Part shown: positions 25,699 through 34,422 of the stretch, in pieces
Layout: the number at the start of each line of letters is the position of its first letter
Position numbering within the stretch: the first letter of the stretch is position 1
NCBI GenBank assembly: GCA_963722715.1
Contig: CAVROA010000023.1
Span: forward strand, 245,045 to 309,044
DNA: 64,000 bases
From: DASQGA01 sp963722715
GTDB taxonomy: Bacteria > Actinomycetota > Thermoleophilia > Gaiellales > Gaiellaceae
Reading direction: 5' to 3'
Made by a program: the position numbers and the translations under genes
Notes under the pieces: model-generated
Told to the model about the DNA's origin: nothing
Seen by the model: only the letters and a program-made list of their open reading frames with translations
Database searches by the model: none

Positions 25699-26061
25699 CT
25701 AATCGAGACTGCGCCTGGACCACTCGTGCCAGGAGCCCTCGTAGTTCTCGGCCTCGAACCCGGCGGCCCGGAGCGCCACGGCAGCGAACGCCGAGCGCTG
25801 CCCGGAGTGGCAGTAGGTGACCAGCTCGAGCGCCGGATCGACGCCGCGGTCACGGAGGAGCGCGAGCACGGTCTCGCGGTCGTGCGGCCGCCCTTCCCCG
25901 GCGAAGAGCTCCTCCCAGTCGAGGTGCACAGCCCCGGGGATGTGCCCCTGGCGGGGATCGCAGGGGTAGCCGGCGCTCCCCTCGTACTCGTGGCGGCTTC
26001 GGACGTCGACGATCGCGACCGAGCCCTCGCCCAGGCGCCGCGCCAACTCGTCGCCGGTCAC
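25699..26061 (-). CDS. Rhodanese-like domain protein
   Basis: Single-domain sulfurtransferase of 120 aa. It has the CH2A-like VAIVDVRSRHEYEGSAGYP, the GHIPGAVHLDWEEL motif, and the active loop YCHSGQRSA with the catalytic Cys, consistent with thiosulfate or persulfide sulfur transfer. GTG 26059-26061 is chosen because it overlaps the hydrolase stop (GTGA) and gives a protein starting directly at the domain. Confidence 0.92.
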   Translation of the reverse strand: MTGDELARRLGEGSVAIVDVRSRHEYEGSAGYPCDPRQGHIPGAVHLDWEELFAGEGRPHDRETVLALLRDRGVDPALELVTYCHSGQRSAFAAVALRAAGFEAENYEGSWHEWSRRSLD

Positions 26062-26777
26062 GTACCGACCTCGGCGAGTAAGGCACGGAGACTCGACCGG
26101 AATGCTCTCGGCCGCTCGAGTGGCGGGAGATGGCCCGAGCCCGGGATCGTGACGAGCTTCGAACCTGCGATCCCCGAGGCGATTGCCGCCGCCTCGTGCG
26201 GGGGCGTCAGCTCGTCCTTCTCCCCCACCACGACGAGCGTCGGCACGTCGATGGTCGCGAGGGTTGGCCGCGAGTCGGGGCGGTCGCGAATGGCCTCGAC
26301 GCACGCGATGAGATCGCTCGGGCTTCGCTCGAGCGCGATCGACCTCGCCTGCGCCACGACCTCGGGCTCCGCGGCGGGCGAAAAGAGTTTCGGCTCCATC
26401 TCCCCCCAGAGACCGACCGCACCGTGCTCGCGGATCAGCTCAATCGTCCGCTCTCTCCCGACACGCCCCTCGTCCGTCTCGGGGCCTGCGCGCGTGTCGG
26501 AAAGAACGAGTCCGGAGATGCGCTCGGGTGCCTGGCGCCAGAGCTCGAACGCGAGGTACCCGCCCATCGAGACCCCGACCGGGACGATCTCGCCTTCGAC
26601 CAGGCCGAGGACTGCGGCCGCCCAGCCGGACAGCGTTCGCCCGTCACCCTCGGGCGGCAAGGTCGGAGCAACGACGGCGACCTCTCCAAGCTCTTTCCGG
26701 GTCTCGTCCCACATGCGCGCGTCGAGCGGGAACGCATGGAGCAGGAGCACCGTGAAGCCCCGTAGGGGCGCGTTCAT
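26058..26777 (-). CDS. Alpha/beta hydrolase
   Basis: A 239-aa alpha/beta-hydrolase. The oxyanion motif LLHAFPLDARMW is near the N-terminus, the nucleophile elbow is GVSMGGYLA, the acid is in VVGEKDELTPP and the His in IPGSGHLPPLE. Substrate unknown; small-ester hydrolase or lyase activity is likely. Coupled by 4-nt overlaps to the GST gene upstream and the rhodanese gene downstream. Confidence 0.92.
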   Translation of the reverse strand: MNAPLRGFTVLLLHAFPLDARMWDETRKELGEVAVVAPTLPPEGDGRTLSGWAAAVLGLVEGEIVPVGVSMGGYLAFELWRQAPERISGLVLSDTRAGPETDEGRVGRERTIELIREHGAVGLWGEMEPKLFSPAAEPEVVAQARSIALERSPSDLIACVEAIRDRPDSRPTLATIDVPTLVVVGEKDELTPPHEAAAIASGIAGSKLVTIPGSGHLPPLERPRAFRSSLRALLAEVGT

Positions 26778-27355
26778 ACGGTTGCAAGCAGCTCGATCTC
26801 GGCCCGAACCGACGGCCGCTCGGCGACCCGTTCGAGCCAGGCCGCCAGCGACGGGTACTCAGCGAGGTCGAGCGCGAGCCGCGTCTCGATGCGAAGGATC
26901 CACGGCAGAAAGCCGATGTCGGTGAGGCCGAAAGTGGCTCCGGTCAGGAACGGCTGCGCCTCGAGAATCCCGTCGAGCTTGGCGAGCTCTTTCCGAAGGC
27001 GCTCCTCCGAGGCCCCCGGCCGGTCCTTGAGCAGGTCGTAGTAGGGGTCGGAGAGGTCGTCGAACCGTTCCAGGAGAAGACGTGCCAGCGCCCGAGCGGC
27101 AGCGTCGGCGGGCCAGAGTGGCGGCTCCGGGAAGCGCTCCTCGAGGTACTCCATGATCACCCTCGACTCAGGGAGCACGAGGCCCTCGTCCTCTTCGAGC
27201 ACGGGCACGCGGCCGGTCGAGTTCTTGGCGTAGATCCAGGCCGGCCGGTCGTCCAGGTCGAGCTCGACCGGCTCGTACGGCACCCCCTTCTCGGCGAGGA
27301 GGATCCGCACGCGCGCGCAGTACGGGCAACGGGCGGCGTCGTAGAGCGTCAGCAC
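26774..27355 (-). CDS. Glutathione S-transferase-like protein
   Basis: A 193-aa protein with an N-terminal thioredoxin-like domain, beginning VLTLYDAARCPYCARVRILLAEKGVPYE. It contains the CPYC motif, GRVPVLEEDEGLVLPESRVIMEYLEE with the cis-Pro and the ES pair that binds the thiol peptide, and an all-helical C-terminal domain (FGLTDIGFLPWI). As actinobacteria generally lack glutathione, the thiol partner may be another one. GTG start at 27353-27355. Confidence 0.9.
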   Translation of the reverse strand: MLTLYDAARCPYCARVRILLAEKGVPYEPVELDLDDRPAWIYAKNSTGRVPVLEEDEGLVLPESRVIMEYLEERFPEPPLWPADAAARALARLLLERFDDLSDPYYDLLKDRPGASEERLRKELAKLDGILEAQPFLTGATFGLTDIGFLPWILRIETRLALDLAEYPSLAAWLERVAERPSVRAEIELLATV

Positions 27356-27373
27356 GTCTGCGATCCTAGCCCG

Positions 27374-28804
27374 ATGCCCTGGCGCCCGGCTCCACCCCGG
27401 CCCCCAGCCGTGGCCGCAAGTGCCATGGTCGCCACGAGCCAGCCACTCGCTACGCGGGCCGGGCTCCGAACGCTCGAGCGCGGTGGGAACGCGGTCGACG
27501 CAGCGCTCGCGGCTGCCGGGGTGCTCTGCGTCGCGGAGCCGATGTCGACCGGAGTCGGCGGGGATGCCTTCGCGATCGTTTGGCGGGACGGCGAAGCGAT
27601 CGGCCTCGACGCCGCAGGGCCGGCTCCGGCCACCGCCGACCCCCTGGAGCCGGTCGAGGAGCATGGCCCCCGGTCCGTCACGGTCCCTGGCGCGGTCGCA
27701 GGCTGGGCCGCGCTCGCGGAGCGGTTCGGCCGGCTCGGGCTCGACGCTTGCCTGTCCGACGCGATCGACGCAGCGGAGAGCGGCGTCGCAACGGGAGTGG
27801 TGACCGCCCTCGCCTGGGAGCAGGCCGGGAGCCCTCCGGAGTTCCCGGAACCGCCAACGCCCGGCGGACGCTTCCGCCTCCCCGAGCTCGCCCGGACGCT
27901 ACGTCTGATCGCCGAGGAAGGAGCGGCCGCGATCTACGAGGGCCAGCTGGCAAGGGCGATCGCGGACGCGAGCTGGCTCGAGGAGGAGGATCTCGCCGGC
28001 TACGAAGCGCGCTGGGTCGAGCCGCTGCGAATCCGCTACCGGGACGTCACCGTGCTCGAGCTACCACCGCCCACGCAAGGCGTCGCGGCCCTGGAGGGGC
28101 TCGGGCTGCTCGACCTCGGCGAAGTGACCCTCGCAGATCAGATCGAGTGCGTCCGCCTGGCTCTCGGCGACGCTCTGGCGGAGGTTCGAGACGGCGCCGA
28201 CGTGACACCTCTCCTCGAGGGTGCGTTCCTCGAGCGCCGCCGGACGGAGTCGGTTGCCTCGGTGGCCGAGCCTCTCGGCAGCACGGTCTACCTCTGCGTC
28301 GTCGACGAGGACGGTATGGCCGTCTCCTTCATCCAGAGCCTCTACGACCATTTCGGATCGCGCGTGGTCCCGCCGGGTACGGGGATCGTCCTCCAGAATC
28401 GCGGCGCCGGCTTCGAGGTGTCCGGTCGCGTCGAGCCCGGGCGCCGCCCCTTCCACACGATCATCCCAGGGCTGCTCCTCCGGGACGGGGGCCTCCTCGG
28501 GCCCTTCGGCGTCATGGGCGCCTTCATGCAGGCCCAGGGTCACGTCCAGCTCGTCTCGGGACTTGTCGACGAGGGCCTCGACCCCCAGGCCGCCATCGAC
28601 CGTCCCCGCTTCCGCGTGCGTGACGACGCCGTGCACCTCGAGGAGGGCCTCTGGGAGCGCGCCGAAGAGCTCGAGCGCCGCAGCCTCAAGGTCGTGAAGA
28701 GCCGGGAACCGGAGTTCGGCGGCGCTCAGGCGATCGTCGTTCAGGGCGACGCGTTGCTGGGCGGCTCAGATCCCCGGAAGGACGGCTACGCCGCCGGGTT
28801 CTAG
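27374..28804 (+). CDS. Gamma-glutamyltransferase family protein
   Basis: Ntn-hydrolase of 476 aa. It has MVATSQPLATRAGLRTLERGGNAVDAAL at the N-terminus and the predicted autoprocessing site at Thr304 in LGSTVYLCVVD, giving large and small subunits. The small subunit contains SLYDHFGSRVVPPGTGIVLQNRG. There is no signal peptide, and the length is shorter than secreted GGTs (about 560-580 aa), as in YwrD-like enzymes, so it is probably cytoplasmic. Divergent from the GST operon with an 18-bp gap. Confidence 0.92.
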   Translation: MPWRPAPPRPPAVAASAMVATSQPLATRAGLRTLERGGNAVDAALAAAGVLCVAEPMSTGVGGDAFAIVWRDGEAIGLDAAGPAPATADPLEPVEEHGPRSVTVPGAVAGWAALAERFGRLGLDACLSDAIDAAESGVATGVVTALAWEQAGSPPEFPEPPTPGGRFRLPELARTLRLIAEEGAAAIYEGQLARAIADASWLEEEDLAGYEARWVEPLRIRYRDVTVLELPPPTQGVAALEGLGLLDLGEVTLADQIECVRLALGDALAEVRDGADVTPLLEGAFLERRRTESVASVAEPLGSTVYLCVVDEDGMAVSFIQSLYDHFGSRVVPPGTGIVLQNRGAGFEVSGRVEPGRRPFHTIIPGLLLRDGGLLGPFGVMGAFMQAQGHVQLVSGLVDEGLDPQAAIDRPRFRVRDDAVHLEEGLWERAEELERRSLKVVKSREPEFGGAQAIVVQGDALLGGSDPRKDGYAAGF

Positions 28805-29568
28805 CGCTCGATCAGGATCGCGCCCTCGCGAGCGACCGCTTGCTCGTAACCGCCCTCGGCGGCCGGAATGCCGAAGAGATCAGCGATCTGGACGATCAGC
28901 TCGCTCGCCCGCGGAAGATCAGCCGGATCGGCCGCCGTCCGCGCCGTGGCACGGATCGCCTCGGCATCTCCGCCGGTCATCCGTGCCATGAGGCGCGGGT
29001 TCGCTCCCAGCGCGATCACCTCGCCGGGCGGAAGCGGCCCGTGGAATTCCGGAACCGAGAGGTATTCGTCGACGACCCGGCCTCGCTCGTAGGCGATGTA
29101 GCGGACGACCCTCCCCTCCTCCGCCCCGAGGGCCAGCACGAAGGCGCCCATCCGGTCCGAGAGCTCCCGTGCCAGGCGCCGCAGCATCTCCGGCTCGCGG
29201 TCGGTGAGCTCGTCGAAGACCCCGACCCAACCATCCCGCGGCGGCAAGACGACGCTCCCCTTCGAGCCGCCGGGCAGCCTGGGCACGAACTGCCGGACGG
29301 CCCGCTCGACGGCATCGATGTCGTCGGTCTGCACGTGGATCGACCCGAAGGACGGGTCCGGAGCCGGGCCGAGCCGCGCCTCGAGCACATCGACGGAGGC
29401 GGTCAAGGTGCGCACCACCTCGGTGAAACCGGCGCGCGTCCAGGCGTCGCCGGCCTCACGGGTCGTCTCGACCTGGATCTCGCTCTCGCCCCGCTCGCGC
29501 GCTGCCTGCACGAGCTCCTCGAGAAGCTCCTCGGTCGGGAGAGCGTCGTGCCTGACCTCGTATGTCAC
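28801..29568 (-). CDS. Hypothetical protein with a GNAT-like N-terminal segment
   Basis: A 255-aa protein. Residues 10-70 (LVQAARERGESEIQVETT, then AWTRAGFTEVVRTLTA) resemble the C-terminal half of an N-acetyltransferase fold. The rest forms a second alpha/beta region with VRYIAYERGRVVDEYLSVPEFHGPLPPGEV and no motif I recognise. It ends an operon EamA-HAD-PLP decarboxylase-AlkA and overlaps the AlkA stop by 4 nt. Function unknown. Confidence 0.75.
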   Translation of the reverse strand: MTYEVRHDALPTEELLEELVQAARERGESEIQVETTREAGDAWTRAGFTEVVRTLTASVDVLEARLGPAPDPSFGSIHVQTDDIDAVERAVRQFVPRLPGGSKGSVVLPPRDGWVGVFDELTDREPEMLRRLARELSDRMGAFVLALGAEEGRVVRYIAYERGRVVDEYLSVPEFHGPLPPGEVIALGANPRLMARMTGGDAEAIRATARTAADPADLPRASELIVQIADLFGIPAAEGGYEQAVAREGAILIER

Positions 29569-30389
29569 TCCATCACCCGCATGCCCGTCAGAAGGTAGTG
29601 GGCGGTCAGGTTCCCGTGCGGCGTGAAGCGCTCCCCGAGCGCGCGGGTCTCCTCGATGGACGGGTCGCGGCCGTCGAGGTAGAACCGCCCCACCGCCTTC
29701 CGCAGGCCCAGGTCGCCCGCCGGCCACGCATCCGGGCGACCGAGGTGACGTGCGAGAAACCATTCAGCCGTCCAGTCCCCGATCCCGGGAAGCGCGGTCA
29801 GGCGCTTCTTCACCTCGTCGTCCGAAAGGGCCGCGAGCCCGTCGAGGTCGAGGTCGCTGCGCGCCAGCCCGACGGTGTACTCGGCCTTGCGGTTCGAGAA
29901 GCCGAGCGCGACGAGCTCGCTCGGCTGCGCCGCGGCGATGCGCTCGCGCGCAGGGAACTCCCAGGCATGCTCGTGCTTCACGCCGTAGCGCTCCACCAGG
30001 CGCGTCCGGATGGCGAGCGCCGCCATGAGCGAGACCTGCTGTGCGGTGATTGAGCTGACCAGGGACTCGAAGGGATCGCCGAGGATGGGTGGGCGAAAAC
30101 CCGCAAGCGCCGCTGCGACGCGCGACAGGACCGAGTCGCCGGCAGCGAAGCCGTAGAAGCCCTCGAGGTCGAAGAACGCACCCAGGAAGCGCTCGACCTC
30201 TGGGACAACATCAACGTCGCCCGGCACGACACGCACACCGCCCGGTGCAGCCTCGATCCGCACCTCGCGGCCTGAGAGCACACGATGGAGGCTGCCCTCA
30301 TGCCAGAGCGCCGCCGGGTCGGGCCCGAAACGCCGGTACCGCTCCGTCGAGAGCTCGAAGCTGTAGGGCTCCGGGAGCTCCAATACCAC
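29565..30389 (-). CDS. DNA-3-methyladenine glycosylase II-like (AlkA family)
   Basis: Base-excision repair enzyme of the HhH-GPD superfamily, 274 aa. The central FESLVSSITAQQVSLMAA helix, the hairpin-helix-hairpin KRLTALPGIGDWTAEWFLAR, and the catalytic Asp226 in WPAGDLGLRKAV are all present. The N-terminal AlkA-type beta domain is intact. It presumably removes alkylated bases. Four nt after the PLP decarboxylase, in the same operon. Confidence 0.92.
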   Translation of the reverse strand: MVLELPEPYSFELSTERYRRFGPDPAALWHEGSLHRVLSGREVRIEAAPGGVRVVPGDVDVVPEVERFLGAFFDLEGFYGFAAGDSVLSRVAAALAGFRPPILGDPFESLVSSITAQQVSLMAALAIRTRLVERYGVKHEHAWEFPARERIAAAQPSELVALGFSNRKAEYTVGLARSDLDLDGLAALSDDEVKKRLTALPGIGDWTAEWFLARHLGRPDAWPAGDLGLRKAVGRFYLDGRDPSIEETRALGERFTPHGNLTAHYLLTGMRVME

Positions 30390-30393
30390 GGGG

Positions 30394-31803
30394 CTAGGCC
30401 GTCTCGAGCCAGTGGAGCACGCGCTCTACGTCCTGCGGCCCGCTGCGGTGGTTCAGGACGCACATCCGGAGCGCGTAGCGGCCGTCCACCCTGGTCGAGG
30501 AGACCATGCCCTCACCGCTGTCGGCCAGGCGGTGGGCGACGTCGGCGTTCGCCTCCTCGAGACGGGCCTCGTCGAGGCCCTCGAAGCGGCGCCGGAAGCA
30601 GACGATTCCGAGCGTGGCGGGCGAGACGAGCTCCAGCACGGACGACTCCTCCACGATCTCCTGCGCATGCAGGGCGACGTCGAGCGAGCGGTCGATCGCG
30701 GCGCGAAACGCATCGACGCCGAAGTACTTGAGCGAGAGCCAGATCTTCAGAGCGCGGGCGGAGCGGCTCAGCTGGATGCCGCGGTCGGCGAAGTTGACGT
30801 CACGGCCCGCGACCGCGGTGTCCCGCAGATAGTCGGGCATGATCTGAAACGCGTCGCCGAGGCGTGTGCCCTCTCTCACCAGGAGGCATCCGGCCTCGTA
30901 GGGCTGGTAGAGCCATTTGTGCGGGTCGAGCGTGATCGAGTCGGCCGCTTCGATCCCGCGGAGCCATTCCCGGCCACGCTGGGTGAGCACGACGAAGCCG
31001 CCGTACGCCGCGTCGATATGAAGCCAGACCCCACCGTCCGCGCAGACGGCGGCGATCTCCTCCAACGGGTCGACCGCACCCGTACTGGTCGCGCCTGCGT
31101 TCGCGACGACGAGGAACGGCCGGCGGCCGGCGGCACGGTCGGCCTCCATGGCCGCTGTCAGGTCATCCGTCCGCATCCGCATGGCCGCGTCGACGGGGAC
31201 GGCGCGCACCTGGTCGTCTGCGAAGCCGATCACACGGATCGCGCGGGTCACGGACGAGTGCCCCTGGCTCGAGACATAGATCACGGCGTCGCCCGACCTC
31301 GCACCAGGTGTCGTGTCACGCGCGCATGCGAGCGCGGTCAGATTCGCCTGGGAGCCGCCCGGAAGCAGGATGCCCGAGGTCTGCGGCGGCCAGCCGAGCC
31401 ACTGCCGGAACCAGTCGATGACCACGAGCTCGGCGGTGCTCGCGCCGGCCGACTGGAGCCACGTGCCGGCGAAGATATTCGAGCCCGCGGCGAGGAAGTC
31501 CCCCAGGATGCTCGGCCAGGTAGGGCAGCTCGGCACGAAGGCGAAGAAGCGCGGATGGTCGTGGTGGCCCGCGAACGGGAGCACGTCCACGGCCAGACGC
31601 TCGAGCAGCCGCTCCCCATCCTCGGGGCCGGCCGGCGGAGGCTCGCGCAGACGCTCTTCCAGTTCCGTCCGGTCGGCGCCGTGCCAGGCAGGGCCGTCGT
31701 CGAGCCCGGCAAGGCGGTCGATGAGGAGGTCGACGGCCCGGTATCCGAGCCGCCGCATGGCCTCGGGCTCGAGCTCGAGCGGGTCGCGCGCGTCCGAGCT
31801 CAT
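30394..31803 (-). CDS. Group II PLP-dependent decarboxylase (aromatic amino acid type)
   Basis: A 469-aa fold-type I enzyme. The internal aldimine Lys296 lies in SITLDPHKWLYQPYEAG, with His182 stacking on the cofactor (SSQGHSSV) and Asp264 in HIDAAYGGF. FAGHHDHPRFFAFVPS and GSQANLTALACAR are typical of aromatic-L-amino-acid and tyrosine decarboxylases. It would produce an amine such as tyramine or tryptamine; substrate not determinable here. ATGA overlap with the HAD gene upstream. Confidence 0.92.
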   Translation of the reverse strand: MSSDARDPLELEPEAMRRLGYRAVDLLIDRLAGLDDGPAWHGADRTELEERLREPPPAGPEDGERLLERLAVDVLPFAGHHDHPRFFAFVPSCPTWPSILGDFLAAGSNIFAGTWLQSAGASTAELVVIDWFRQWLGWPPQTSGILLPGGSQANLTALACARDTTPGARSGDAVIYVSSQGHSSVTRAIRVIGFADDQVRAVPVDAAMRMRTDDLTAAMEADRAAGRRPFLVVANAGATSTGAVDPLEEIAAVCADGGVWLHIDAAYGGFVVLTQRGREWLRGIEAADSITLDPHKWLYQPYEAGCLLVREGTRLGDAFQIMPDYLRDTAVAGRDVNFADRGIQLSRSARALKIWLSLKYFGVDAFRAAIDRSLDVALHAQEIVEESSVLELVSPATLGIVCFRRRFEGLDEARLEEANADVAHRLADSGEGMVSSTRVDGRYALRMCVLNHRSGPQDVERVLHWLETA

Positions 31804-32441
31804 TCCGCCTCGAGCTTTTCCGCGATCTGAAAGAAGTCCTCGAAGGGCTCGAAGGGCACGCCGCGCTCGGTGAGATACGCGGCTAGCCCGCGCCGTGCGA
31901 AGACCAGGTCGGCATCCTCGGCGGCGCAGCGGTCCGAGTAGCCGTCGCCGACGTACACGACCTCACCGCCGTCGACGACCGAGCGCACTGTCGTCCGCTT
32001 GCACGCCTCGCCGCAGACCTCGCACCTGGACTCGTCGAAGAAGGTGATGCGCCAGCCCTCGGGATCCGGGTCGACCTCGTTCGACACCAGCTCGAGGCCC
32101 TTGATCCCGGCGCGCTCGAGCATCGGCTCGATCAGCTGGCGAAAACCGGACGAGACCACCACGAGCCGCCAGCCGCGCTCGCGGGCCAGCTCGACCAGCT
32201 CGCGAAAGCCCGGACGGATGCTCGAGTTCGCGTGGACCCACTCGACGACCTCCCCGAGCGGTGCGCGGACGGGCTCGAACTCGCGGCGGAGCACCTCGTG
32301 CAGCGTGATGCCGTTTCGATCGAGCGCCTCGTCGACTTCTCGGTAGACCTCGTCGTCGCCGAACGTCCGGGCGATCTCGTCGAGGACGTCCTGCTCCGTG
32401 ATGGTGCCGTCGAAGTCGACGACGAGCGTGCGCTTGCTCAA
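31800..32441 (-). CDS. HAD-IB phosphatase (MtnX/SerB-like)
   Basis: A 213-aa haloacid-dehalogenase-type phosphatase. Motif I VVDFDGTITEQDV gives the nucleophile Asp at residue 9. Motif II is VVVSSGF, and motif III/IV are the Lys before RTTVRSV and VGDGYSDRCAAEDAD. The CEVCGEACK segment has three cysteines (C140-143 region) that may bind zinc. Closest in style to 2-hydroxy-3-keto-5-methylthiopentenyl-1-phosphate phosphatase; the methionine-salvage role is not supported by neighbours. TTG start, 12 nt after the EamA gene. Confidence 0.87.
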   Translation of the reverse strand: MSKRTLVVDFDGTITEQDVLDEIARTFGDDEVYREVDEALDRNGITLHEVLRREFEPVRAPLGEVVEWVHANSSIRPGFRELVELARERGWRLVVVSSGFRQLIEPMLERAGIKGLELVSNEVDPDPEGWRITFFDESRCEVCGEACKRTTVRSVVDGGEVVYVGDGYSDRCAAEDADLVFARRGLAAYLTERGVPFEPFEDFFQIAEKLEAE

Positions 32442-32453
32442 GGCGCACTCACG

Positions 32454-33350
32454 CTAATCGATGTTCGCGGCCGGGGGCCGCGTGAGCCGTGCGAGCACGA
32501 TGCCGGCGCCGATCACCAGACCGCCCGCCACCTGCAGGGGACCGAACGCCTCCTCCAGGATGATGAGCGCGAAGACGGCCCCGAGGAACGGCTGCAGATT
32601 CGCGTAGAGCGAGGCCCTGGTCGCTCCGACGCGGTCGATCGCCGTGAACCACATGACGTTGGTGAGGACGAGCGAGAAGACGAGACCGTAGAGAAGCCCG
32701 CCCCACGCGAGCGCATTCGGCTCGCCCCAGTCCTGCTCGGCGATCTGGCTGGCGGCCGACGCGAAGAGCGGCAAGCAGCCCGCCAGGAGCACGATCGCGC
32801 TGATCCGGTAGGGCGAGTAGCTCCGCATGAGCGGGGCGATCGCGACGGAATAGCCAGCCCACGTGGCGGCGGCGGCCAGCCCGAGCAGGATGCCGCCGAG
32901 CTCCCCGGAGATCTGGCCCCCGCTCCCGGCCGCGACCAGCGCGACCCCGGCGAAGGAGACGAGCGCGGCCAGGTAGTGGCGCACGAGCAACCGCTCGTGG
33001 CCCGCGAGGTGGGAGAAGAACGCAACGAAGATCGGCAGCGTCCCGAACATGAGAGCGACGGTTGCCGCGGTCGTCAGGCGGATCGCGTACGTGAAGCTGA
33101 CCTGGTTCAGCCAGATGCCGAGCACAGCCGCCCAGAGCGCGAGTGCGACGTCGCCGCGCCGGATCCGGAGCGAGCGCTCGCGCCCGAACGTCACCGCGGA
33201 GAAGAGAAGGGCTCCCAGCCCGAAGCGCAAGGCCGAGTAGGCGAGCGGTGCGAACCCGTGCGTGAGGGCGTACTTCGCCGCCGTGAAGTTGAAGCTCCAG
33301 AAGAGGACGGTGACGAGCAGAAGGACGTCCGCCGGAACCCGGTGCCGCAT
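32454..33350 (-). CDS. EamA/DMT-family transporter
   Basis: A 298-aa drug/metabolite transporter with ten membrane helices in two EamA repeats. The first begins at DVLLLVTVLFWSFNFTAAKYAL and the second at ILLGLAAAATWAGYSVA, each closing with a conserved Pro helix end (for example YANLQPFLGAVFALIILEE). Substrate unknown; amine or amino acid export would fit the downstream decarboxylase, but this is speculation. ATG start. First gene of a five-gene operon. Confidence 0.92.
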   Translation of the reverse strand: MRHRVPADVLLLVTVLFWSFNFTAAKYALTHGFAPLAYSALRFGLGALLFSAVTFGRERSLRIRRGDVALALWAAVLGIWLNQVSFTYAIRLTTAATVALMFGTLPIFVAFFSHLAGHERLLVRHYLAALVSFAGVALVAAGSGGQISGELGGILLGLAAAATWAGYSVAIAPLMRSYSPYRISAIVLLAGCLPLFASAASQIAEQDWGEPNALAWGGLLYGLVFSLVLTNVMWFTAIDRVGATRASLYANLQPFLGAVFALIILEEAFGPLQVAGGLVIGAGIVLARLTRPPAANID

Positions 33351-33382
33351 GGCGGCCGAGCATAGGCGCTAAGCTCGCGCCC

Positions 33383-33649
33383 GTGATGGAGCCGACCATC
33401 GACGACATCGACGCGCTCGTCGGCCCGGCGACCCCGCACTTCGCCTACCAGATCCGCGCCCGCGTCAAGGCCCTGATCGAGGCCCTCCCGCCAGGCCATC
33501 CCGTGCGCCGCTACGGCGAGGAGAAGCTGGAGCTGCTCGACCGGCTCGGACATGCGTCTTCGAAGGCGGAGGAAGGTCCGCTCGAGCCGCCCGACCGGCT
33601 GGGCTGGGAGACGTTGCCGAGCCACCGGGCAGTCACCGGCGACCGGTGA
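33383..33649 (+). CDS. Small hypothetical protein upstream of fabL-like gene
   Basis: An 88-aa soluble protein. The middle HFAYQIRARVKALIEALPPGHPVRRYGEEKLELLDRLG region is helical and charged, and the ends look disordered. No named family is recognised, although the well-conserved character and the GTGA overlap with the SDR gene support translation. May be a small partner of the reductase. Confidence 0.75.
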   Translation: MMEPTIDDIDALVGPATPHFAYQIRARVKALIEALPPGHPVRRYGEEKLELLDRLGHASSKAEEGPLEPPDRLGWETLPSHRAVTGDR

Positions 33650-34386
33650 CGTTCGCGGGCAAGTCGGTCCTCGTCACCGGGGGCTCGCGCGGGATCGGGA
33701 AGGGGATCGCGCTCCGCTTCGGCGAGCTCGGCGCCTCGCGCGTCGCGATCAGCTACCTGCGAAACGACAAGGCGGCCGAAGAGACGGCGGAGGAGCTTCG
33801 CGCGCTCGGGGCGGAGCCCGTCCTCGTGCGCGGCAACCTCGGCGATCCCGAGAAGGCGATTCGGATCGCCGAGGAGGCAGGCCCGCTCGACGTGCTCGTC
33901 TCCAATGCCGCGTCGGGCGTGATTCGGCCCGCGCTCGAGCTCGAAGAGAAGCACTGGGACTGGACGATGAATGCGAATGCGCGCGCCCTGCTCACGCTCG
34001 CTCGGACCGCCGCCCCGTCAATGGCGCCCGGGAGCTCGATCATCGCGATCTCGAGCCTCGGGTCGACCCGGGTGCTCGAGGACTACATCCTTGTCGGGAC
34101 CTCGAAGGCAGCCATCGAGGCGCTCGTCCGGTATCTCGCCGTCGAGCTTGCTCCGCGCGATATCCGGGTGAACGCCGTCTCCGCCGGGCTCGTCGAGACC
34201 GGAGCGCTCGAGCACTTCCCGAAGCGGGACACGATGCTCTCCTTCTACCGCGAGCGAACACCGGCCGGGCGCCTCGTCGAGCCGCGGGACGTCGCGGACG
34301 CGGTCTGCTTCCTCGCCTCCCCGGAAGCCGGCATGATCCGCGGCCAGACACTCGTCGTCGACGGCGGGTATTCGGTGCAGGCCTAG
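33646..34386 (+). CDS. FabL-like SDR (enoyl-ACP reductase III type)
   Basis: A 246-aa short-chain reductase. VLVTGGSRGIGKGIALRF is the cofactor loop. The C-terminal half follows the FabL pattern: ISSLGSTRVLEDYILVGTSKAAIEALVRYLAVELAPR, GALEHFPKRD, TPAGRLVEPRDV and MIRGQTLVVDGG. The catalytic pair falls in YILVGTSK (Tyr and Lys seven apart), as in FabL rather than the usual YxxxK. This supports an enoyl-acyl-carrier-protein reductase role in fatty acid synthesis. No other fab gene is in the window. Confidence 0.82.
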   Translation: MTFAGKSVLVTGGSRGIGKGIALRFGELGASRVAISYLRNDKAAEETAEELRALGAEPVLVRGNLGDPEKAIRIAEEAGPLDVLVSNAASGVIRPALELEEKHWDWTMNANARALLTLARTAAPSMAPGSSIIAISSLGSTRVLEDYILVGTSKAAIEALVRYLAVELAPRDIRVNAVSAGLVETGALEHFPKRDTMLSFYRERTPAGRLVEPRDVADAVCFLASPEAGMIRGQTLVVDGGYSVQA

Positions 34387-34422
34387 CGAAAGAGGTCGAA
34401 GGAGGCGGGGCCGCTCGCCCCT

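Noticed and set aside
27374..28804. Secreted gamma-glutamyltransferase
   Set aside because: No signal peptide and short length; it is more like the cytoplasmic YwrD type.
30412..31830. A 472-codon plus-strand frame
   Set aside because: Antisense to the PLP decarboxylase, which has every catalytic motif. Composition is Arg/Asp/Glu-rich without repeats.
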